Assembly: GCA_037576215.1 (NCBI GenBank)
Contig: JBANDB010000004.1
Span: forward strand, 3,968,001 to 4,032,000
Direction of reading: 5' to 3'
Source of the DNA: Armillaria gallica
Taxonomy: Eukaryota; Basidiomycota; Agaricomycetes; Agaricales; Physalacriaceae
Length of the DNA: 64,000 nt
In this document: in pieces, positions 55,549 through 64,000 of the stretch
Layout of the letters: the number at the start of each line of letters is the position of its first letter
Numbering within the stretch: position 1 is the first letter of the stretch
Program-made: the position numbers and the translations under genes
The notes under the pieces: model-generated
Told to the model about the DNA's origin: nothing
Databases searched by the model: none
What the model saw: only the letters and a program-made list of their open reading frames with translations

Positions 55549-58500
55549 ATGCGGATCGAGGAACTCGTCCTTGAAGGTGAGGACATTTTCGCCGCTAATG
55601 TTGTGGTGATTTCTGACGCCACTCTCTCAAGGCTTCAAGTCATACCCAGTTCGAACCCAAATTACCGGCTGGGACCCGTCTTTCAACGCAATTACTGGTC
55701 TTAATGGATCCGGGAAATCGAACATTCTCGACGCGATTGCGTTTGTACTTGGGATAACCAACATGTCTGTGGTGCGTATACTGGCGTTGTTTGCCATCTT
55801 TGTGGCCTAACGATGTCATAGATGCGCGCGGCGAACCAGCAAGACCTCATATACAAGCGTGGTCAGGCGGGCGTCACAAAGGCAAGCGTTACTATCGTCT
55901 TCGACAACTCAGACCGCTCCAAGAGTCCCCTTGGGCTGGAGGAACAAAAGCAGATCACCGTTACTCGTCAGGTGTGTAACGTTCTGTTATGATATAGGTC
56001 TTTGTTAATGAGAACTTAGGTGGCACTTCCCAACGTTTCGAAATACCTCCTCAACGGCCACAAAGCTCCCCAGCAAACCATCCAGAATCTCTTCCAGTCC
56101 GTCCAGCTCAACATCAATAACCCCAACTTCGTCATCATGCAAGGGCGCATCACCAAGGTGCTCAACATGAAGCCTCAGGAGATTTTGGGCATGGTCGAGG
56201 AAGCAGCCGGAACGCGGATGTTTGAGGATCGAAAGGACAAGGCGAAGAAGACAATGGCGAAGAAGGAGAAACGCGTCGATGAAATTACCGCGGTACTGCA
56301 GGAAGAAATCGCACCTAAGCTCGACAAGCTTAGGAAGGAGAAAAAGGCGTTCCTGGACTACCAAAAGGCCGTCGCGCAGCTAGAGCTTCTCGGAAAGAAG
56401 TTACACGCGTTAGAGTGGTACGACGCGAAGCAGAGAGTCGACTCGAAGGAGAAAGAGGCCGAGCAAAAGCGAGAGGAAGTTAAGACGCGACAGGATGGGA
56501 AAAAGAAGGCGACGCGAGATTTGAAGGCTGCCGAGGAAGATGCTGCGGAGGTCCAGAAGAAGAAGGATGCTGAGATGCGAAAGGGCGGCAAGCTGAGCAA
56601 GTTGGAGGCGGACGTACTCGAGCTGGACAAGGAGCTCACTAAGCTACGAATGCAAGTTCAGCTCAAAGAGGGCTCGATCATGGACGATGACAAGAGCGTC
56701 GAAACTGCCAAAGCCGAGATCCAGCGGGTATGTGTTTCAGTCTTTTGCGAGACGTCGAGCTTACAATTACCAGCTCGAAGGTTCATTAGCCCAGCAGCAG
56801 AGCGAAGTGGAGAAGATCACGGCTGAACACACCACGGTCAAGGATGACCACGCGAAGATTCAGCAAAAGCTCACGTCCGATGAAGAGCTGCTGCAGTCTT
56901 TGTTGACTGGGCTTTCTTCGAGCAATACAAATACTAACGGCGGGGGTTACCTGGGCCAGATCGCGGAGGCGCGAGCCAGGGGTGCCCAGGCACGAGCAGA
57001 GGAAGAGCAGAGCAAAATTACGCTGTCGATGCAGGAGAAGGACCTTAAGGATCGCCAAAATCGGTGGAAAGAGGTCGAACGTGACGCGGGGGAAGGCAAA
57101 CGGAAGATCCAAGCCCTCAAGGCGGAGCTTGAGCGATGTAGGCAACAGTCCGAAAGATGCGGGTGGAACAGGGAGATGGAGGAGACTTTTGAGAACCGGC
57201 TTAGGGAGTTGAAAGCGCTTATTCGCCAGCTGATCGACGTGCGTCCTCTTTCTCTGCAAATAATACCTTTGTAACCTCGTTTGAACAGAAACGCGACTAT
57301 GTCAAGCAGAATCTAGGAGGGCTTGACTTTGATTATCAGGCACCGCCCAACTTTGACCGGCGAAATGTTAAGGGTCGTCTGGCGACGCTGGTCTCTCTCG
57401 ACAAGGACAACTACAACAAGGCTGCAGCTTTGGAGGCTACAGCTGGTGGACGGCTGTACAATGTCGTCGTCAAGGACGAGAAAGTCGGCAAGGACCTACT
57501 GACAAACGGGAACCTTCGAAAGAAAGTGACGATCATTCCTCTTAACAAGATCCAAGGCTCCTCTGTCCCTGCACAAAAGGTTTCTCGGGTGGAACAGCTC
57601 GTGCCGGGAAAAGCCAAGGTAGCACTCTCATTGGTTGGCTATCCTGAAGAGGTGAAGAACGCCATGGCGTATGCGTTTGGAAGCACCTTTGTCTGCGAGG
57701 ATGCTCAGACGGCGAAGACTGTTACTTTCAACAGGGAAATTGGAGCCCGCGCTGTGACGTTGGAGGGTGATGTGTACGAGCCTTCGGGAACGTTGAGCGG
57801 AGGGTCGGCGTCGCAGAGTAGTGGTGTGTTGTTGAGGGTGCAGGAACTCATCGAGGCGGAGGCGAAGCTAGCTGATGCCCAAGACCAGTTGGCTGCTCAC
57901 GAAGCAGGTGGAGAGAAAAACAAGAAGAGGAGGGAAGAATGGAGGACTTTGGAGAGGCTGATCGAGATGAAGGAGCATGAGTTACAGCTGTTGGAAGGAC
58001 AGGTTGGGGGAAGCGCTGCTGGTAGGGTAAGATTGTGCTTCTCATCATCGAGCGAGCTGAGGCTGATCGTGTATGCAGCTCGAGGACGATATCAAGTCAC
58101 TGTCACAGAGCATTGAGGCGCTGCAGAAGAACATCCGTGATGCAAAGGAAAAGCAAAAGGCAGCGGAACAGGAATGCAAGAAGCTTCAACGTGACATGGA
58201 CGAGTTCAAGAATAACAAGGATGGCAAGATCGATGAGCTAAAGGTGCTGAGCTGCAGTATTACTGGCAGTCGGGTGTTTTTACTAATGTGTTGTTCTAGG
58301 GCGGTATTCAGAAGCAGAAATCGGCGCTACAGAAACATGCCGTAGTGGTGAAAGAAACACAGAAGGAGCTGCAGACTGCGACGCTAGAGCTAGGTCTGCC
58401 ATCTTCATTCCTGTCGTAGACGAGGAAACACTGATGAACACGACAGAGCAAATGCAAATTGATATCAGCACTGCAAAGGCCACACTTGAGGAAGTCGTTG

Positions 58501-59797
58501 CCGGTGGTGCCAAACTACGAAAGGAGCTCGAGAAACTTGAGCAGCGCGTTGCGAACGAGCAGGTATTTTGATCACACTGCTTTCTTGGTTGATATTGACT
58601 GAGCGTGATAAATAGAGGTCGTATGAGACTGCATACCAGGAGCTTGAACAAGAACGGGCGACGCTCTCCCGGTTCGATGGCCAACTGAAGGAGCTCGAGG
58701 GAGTCATAAGGGCGAAGAAGAAGGCCCTTGTTGACGCTGATGCTGATTTGACCAAGTTGGACCATGCGATACAGAATTTGGAGAAGGAGCGGAAAGCTGC
58801 GGTCCATCAGGTTGATTCGCTGGAGAAGAACTACGAGTGGATTTTGCAGGAGCGCGAGTAGGTCTTGCTTATTCTCTGAGAGCTTGAGCTGATATGTCCC
58901 ATTTCTAGTCAGTTCAACAGGGCCGGAGGCAAGTATGACTTTCGGCAATGTGACATGGGTAAGCTCAGGGAGGAGGTGGTCGAACTGGAGAACAAGCAGA
59001 AGGCGCAGAAGAAGAAAGTCAATTATAAGGTGGTGAACATGATTGACGAGTTGGTCCTTTTCTATTTGTTTCCCGACGGATGCTAATTGGGCCTCGTAGC
59101 GTCGAGAAGAAGGAGACATCTCTACAGAAGATGCTTGAGACCGTACTGGGCGACAAGAAGAAGATTGAACAGACTATCGAGGAGCTTGATCGATATAAGC
59201 GAGATGCACTTCAGAATACGTGGACGAAGGTATCTAAGTAGGTCTTTCGGCCGGTCCTTCGATTGATCCGCAATGCTGATGTTGCATGCCAGAGATTTTG
59301 GCGAGATCTTCCGAGAGCTCCTACCAGGGAACTATGCTAAGCTCCAACCGCCCGAAGGCCTCGATATGACTGAGGGCCTAGAAGTCAAAGTCCAGCTCGG
59401 CACGGTGTGGAAGCAGAGCTTGACGGAGTTGAGTGGAGGACAGAGGCAAGAACATATACTTCCTTCCTTTACATGGATCTGACGCTCATCTAGATCTCTC
59501 ATCGCTCTGTCGCTCATCATGGCCTTACTCCAATTCAAACCTGCGCCAATGTACATCCTTGACGAGATTGATGCGGCGCTTGATCTGTCGCATACTCAGC
59601 ATATCGGGCATCTGTTCCGGACACGGTTCAAGGGGTCGCAGTTTATCGTAGTATCATTGAAGGAGGGGTTGTTTACAAATGCGAATGTGTTGTTTAGGGC
59701 AAGATTTAGGGATGGGACATCAATTGTGGAGCGTACTGCCAGTAGGAGTGGCTCGACACTCTATGCGGAGGAGGGAAGGGGAGGCAGGAGAATATGA
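55549..59797 (+). CDS. SMC2: Condensin ATPase subunit SMC2
   Basis: MRIEELVLE, an intron, [31 protein letters not shown] (in part; Walker A is GLNGSGKSN), then [20 protein letters not shown]. Long coiled coil arms follow, with a hinge in the middle ([57 protein letters not shown]). The C-terminal head has [21 protein letters not shown], the ABC signature LTELSGGQR and, after an intron, [12 protein letters not shown] and Walker [18 protein letters not shown]. It ends [15 protein letters not shown]. The LEGLEVKV and [12 protein letters not shown] blocks are SMC2-specific. No frame error was found in the exons checked. SMC2 pairs with SMC4 to compact mitotic chromosomes. It is divergent from epsin with about 130 bp between ATGs. 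Confidence 0.93.
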
Positions 59798-59899
59798 GTC
59801 TTGGCTGTAGATAAGTTATTTATTGTATGTTATTGACCAATATTGTAACATGTACTATCACAACTACAAGTTCAGACAGTGTTAGGTCTGCTCCTCAGT

Positions 59900-62800
59900 C
59901 ATTTACCACATTCTTTATGATTGAGGAGGTCAGTTCTTTTTACCATTTCCTCACCCTATCATGCAATACTCATACACTATTACAGTATTGACTGTGTCCA
60001 TTGTATGCTAGGTTACACAGGTCAACAGGTTATGGGATTTTTCTTAGCCTGACCTTGTGTACCTTCAGACCTGCCAAGATGCCCCTGCAATGACTCAAAA
60101 ACTGTCCTTTCCTGCCTGTTTCTATCACCTTTTCTGTCTAGCACATCGATTGTAGTGATGTCTGGGTCAGGCTTAAAGCCTGCAGCCCAGCCCAGCCCAG
60201 CCCGACCTGGCCCTGGAAAGCTCTACCCTCACAGCAGGCTTTGGTGGGCTCAAGGCTTGGGTGTTGACTTTTTGAAGACCAAGCCTTGGGCTTTTGGCCT
60301 GGTAATGTAAGCATAGCTTACAATGGATTGCTGACACATACATTTACTGATCATGATCATCCCCTACAATCTGCTCCCATGGCACTATACACAGCTGGTG
60401 CTTGTACAGATTATCCTTTGCCACATCTTGTATATACCTAGGTACATATAGACTACTTTTCCTTCTTCGGATCCCCCACTTTCCATTGTTGCATACATAC
60501 ACATCCACCTTGTACCATACCCCTTTGTCATTGTCTTTACACCTCACCTCATCTTCAACAATAGAGTTTGATCTCAATTATTGCATCCATGTGAGCCTTT
60601 GATCCATTCTTCACTCCATCTCAGTGTTGGCCGTCTCCCACATGGGAGTCGCCTTCCAGGTAATTACAGTTGGCATCTCACAGCATGTGATCAATTGTGG
60701 CTGTCAGATCACAGCCTCTTTCTCTTATCTCACATTCATTGTCACTGCTGTTTCTGCCTCTCCCTGCCCCTGATATGCACTGTCTTACTATATAGCATCT
60801 TGTCTTTTTATATAGGATGTTTTATAGTGTCAGACATTGACTCTGACCCTAGACATCTTATTATAACGCTGAAGAGCTTAGTTGCATGCACCCGTGAAAC
60901 TAAGAGTGGCCTAGCATGAACACACACTAAACCTACACTCAATCCCACTAACACACGCACCAATCTCTATCAGTGCAGAGGGGAGCAAGGAATTTAGTTC
61001 TACTTATGCACTGACAGTATCTCAACAAATCTCAAGAGCTCTCTCTCAATGGCCCAATGCAACATGAAGTAACCAGCAATATCTCAAGTTCTTTTTATTT
61101 CTCCTCTGAAGCTTTTTACAAGAGAGCACGGCAAACCACACAACCCTCAAGGCAAAGACTTTTTTTTATAGTATACAAACAGACACACAGATCCATGGCA
61201 AAGACAAAATCCATTCAGTGAGCTCACTAGTACAAAGTGCTGCTAGGTCCAACTGTGCACACCTTCACCTTCCTTTAGTCCACTAAACCTGAATCTCAAC
61301 TTGTCACAAATGAGGCCCTCGGCACTCTCAAACAAAACACAATATTCTCTCAAACAAAACAGGTCTTGCACACAGTGAGCTCACTAAGTAACAAGGTACA
61401 GCCAGAGTTCTTTCAGCCAGCATGCACCTACTACACCTTGTGCAGCTGTCATGGAGCAGCCCAATCTGGCCAATTCCCACATGAAACACTTTCTACACAA
61501 AACTCTCTTACACTGCACCAGAAATGGAACAGAGCTCTCTCACAAATGTAACCAAGTATACTCTCAAGACTGGTGCAGCTTCACTGACTCTGAATCTCTC
61601 ATTTATCTCAAGTAAACCAAAGTTTATTATCCAAAATCTCTCTCTTATTCTATTTCTCTGCAAGCTTGCTACAATGCACAAGCCTGAAAGCAACTAATGA
61701 CTCCCTCACAAGAATACAGGCTCTTCAGCACTTGTCTGCTATGATTTCCAAGACCAGCAACTAGTAGGCTCACTATGCAAGGCAGGAGACCCACAGATTC
61801 TGAGCTGAACCTTTTTAATGCAACTGAAGCTGTTTGCACTTTTTCTTAGCAGAGAAGAGGGCAAATAGTAACTTTACTTGTACACTGGCTAGCTGAACTA
61901 CTTATATACTATGAGTGAAAGGTGATTACAAACAGTCCATGAGTAAGGTAAATAGTCTAGATCTTTTGATGCATTTCTATGTTTTTTGATGTCAGTCCTC
62001 TGCAGCTGCAGTATTCCTTGGCAGGTGAGTCAGACTGTCTCTGATTGGTCTCTTCAAGGTGTACTCTATGCTCTGCAATGACAGTGCATGTCAAAAGTCA
62101 CCTCTGTGGGCTTAGGACCTTGGCAACTGATGATTAAGTATGCAGCATCTCTCTTCCGGAGCTCTGTTCTGGTGGACAGCTCCTTTCTTAGGCATATTAG
62201 CTCTTGGGCCTTTTGGATTCCTAGCAATCTTGCTAATCTCTCAGCCAAAACCCTTGTACTAGGCCTGCCTCATGATATCTCTCTATTTCCTTTCTTGCAC
62301 GAGGTTATCTCCAGATTTTCAGGCACTATGCTTCTTTCATTAAGCGAGCACATGGCTGTCATCATTATGTTGTGATCCAACTCTAAGTTCATCCTACTGA
62401 TGCAGGTGCAGGTCAAGCTTATTGGAAGGAGTGAGCTTGCTAATTGGTCTTTCTGTCAAGCCTGCCCTTCAGGTACAGTGCTCCGACCAAGTCCATGGCC
62501 AACTCTGTTGTTTCTATTGACATACTGTGACATTGCTTTGGTAACCTCACTTAGAATAGGTATCTGCATGTCTGCTTAGCAAGCTCACTAAGTGTAGCCT
62601 ATAAGCTACTGCTTAAACATGCCAAATCGTGAATTTACATGGGTAGCCATGCCATGGGCATGACAATGCACTTGGATGTCCCAAAAGCCACAATTGAGAG
62701 GCCAAAGTGCATCATAATAAGGCATTGATGAGCCTCCAGGCTCTGTACACTCAGAATTCACAGATTTTACCTGCTAATTAATGCTATGGTCCCTTCAATG

Positions 62801-64000
62801 GCCTTTCAGCAAACCAATGATTGCATGCACACTGATACCACTTTCATCCTATGGCAACCACTCCTCACATGCTTTGTTATCCATCCCATCTTGCCATGCA
62901 TCATAATTGCCATACTTCATCATGGCAAGGCACCTTTGATTGACAATCACCCCAATATGGAATTGATGCATCACTCAGAAGCACCCAGTTGATGCACCCA
63001 TTGATCACTTAATGAAAATGATGTGATTGACATGAGTACTCTCCCAGCTACAGCAACTACAGACCGTGTTTACCAAGGCTGTTACTTTGCCAAGGCCTCA
63101 AAAAAACATTGCCCCACACATACTCCTCAGTACGATGACTGTTGCCCAGTAATCTCCCAGCTAAACAGCACCTAGTGATCTGCTCATTGCTCAGTAAAGC
63201 CATATGGTTTTCATCCATACATGGCAACGTCGACAAGTTGCTGTTACTTTAGAAGACAAAAGACCATATGTTCCCTACAATTTTTACAAAGCCAAGACCT
63301 TACAGCCTTACTAAGTCTCACATATTTACTCTATTTATAAATTTGTACTTGTAGTATAAAAAGCTAGCTAGAAAACATAGTTAAAAGTTAGTTCATCTCC
63401 AGTTGACTACAGCCTATATCAATTATCATCACATGCTAGTCTATCACCAGTAAACCACATCTATTCACCGTTCTATGGCAATATACCATTTACCCCAGCA
63501 TATTCTCAATTGCATGTCAACTCTTGCACTCACCAGAGTTATTCCATGGTTCTTAACTGTGAAGAGTCTCTTGATATTTGCTCTTCACTCTTAACACTAT
63601 TGTTACATGCTCATATTGTGCCAATATGTGATCACTGCACCGTACCTCACCCATGTTATCTTTTATAGGCCGTCATCATTTCACTTTCACACCATTGGAG
63701 TTTTACAGTTTCTCTTTCACCATTGTTATCGTCACCCACTTGGGTAGTCTCAGAGCAGACTTAGGATCAGTTTCAGCAAGTTTTCGTATAGTATCAGTCC
63801 CTTGAGTGGACTTGAAGGTTAGTTTTGACATAGGATAGGATTGTCTTAGTACAAGACCAGTTTCAACATTGATGCAGCACCATCACACTGTATAGGACCA
63901 GTATCACCGCCAGTTTTTGTAGTTCCATGTTTTCTCTTGCCATTTCACCCTCAGCACCTTGTTTCACATTTTCTCTCACCACATGCAGTCTCAACCCCAT
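59900..64000. repeat. CpG-poor, gene-less block (probably methylated transposon-derived DNA)
   Basis: From about 59,900 to the end the dinucleotide CG becomes rare: by eye I count roughly 25-30 in 4.1 kb, against several per 60-base line in the neighbouring genes. TG and CA are abundant. No open frame of meaningful length or recognisable family is present. There are low-complexity parts (cccagcccagcccagcccga near 60190) and repeated motifs such as agtgagctcactaagt near 61215 and 61375. Near 63355 a TATAAAAAG element precedes a pyrimidine/CA-rich stretch, as in an LTR promoter, but no paired repeat is visible within the window. Confidence 0.6.

Noticed and set aside
60180..60240. cccag repeats as a telomere-like or minisatellite array
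   Set aside because: Only about four irregular units; part of general low complexity.

Overview
The window is a piece of a filamentous basidiomycete genome, most likely Agaricomycetes (mushroom-forming fungi). The evidence is dense genes broken by many 45-60 nt GT-AG introns, divergent gene pairs only 50-130 bp apart, and families typical of that class: DUF6533 and DUF6535 membrane proteins, expanded XPG/PIN-like proteins, and a glycine-rich DUF1399 (GRDP) protein. No prokaryotic features (operons, Shine-Dalgarno sites, CRISPR) are present.

Layout. 0-2.2 kb: 3' part of an SF1 helicase with NFX1-type zinc fingers, followed in frame by an MA3-like domain. 2.4-7.1 kb: a Gly/Gln-rich small protein, a DUF6533 seven-TM protein and two small genes. 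7.1-13 kb: a mitochondrial cluster, with the ATPase inhibitor INH1 and F1Fo subunit h (ATP14) diverging from a 95-bp promoter, then mitochondrial RNA polymerase RPO41. 13.4-22.4 kb: accessory zone with a BTB-like fragment, three tandem XPG-like genes with altered active sites, an APH-type kinase homologue with an internal stop, and a small membrane ORF. 22.9-28.6 kb: a truncated copy of an LSB5-like VHS/GAT gene, a GH3 NagZ-like hexosaminidase, and the full LSB5-like gene. 28.7-35.8 kb: an Hrp1-like two-RRM protein, a CM1 coiled-coil gamma-tubulin recruiter and a Kelch protein. 36-43 kb: a duplicated 3' fragment of the TFIIIC gene, a GRDP gene, a LINE remnant, a tandem duplication and a DUF6535 gene. 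43.2-59.8 kb: housekeeping genes TFC4/SFC4, MsrA, pICln, cytosolic LeuRS, epsin and SMC2 (condensin). 59.9-64 kb: gene-less, strongly CpG-poor DNA, probably methylated transposon-derived sequence.

Working together: INH1, ATP14 and RPO41 all serve mitochondrial energy production; epsin and LSB5-like both act in clathrin/ubiquitin/actin endocytosis; SMC2 and the CM1 protein act in mitosis. No operon-like co-transcription is implied.

Caution: many conserved genes, including LeuRS and RPO41, keep full homology only if the frame is moved by one base, often in a homopolymer. I read these as consensus errors, so frame breaks in accessory genes should not be taken as proof of pseudogenes. Exon boundaries were worked out by eye from splice sites, frame and family knowledge; no search was run.
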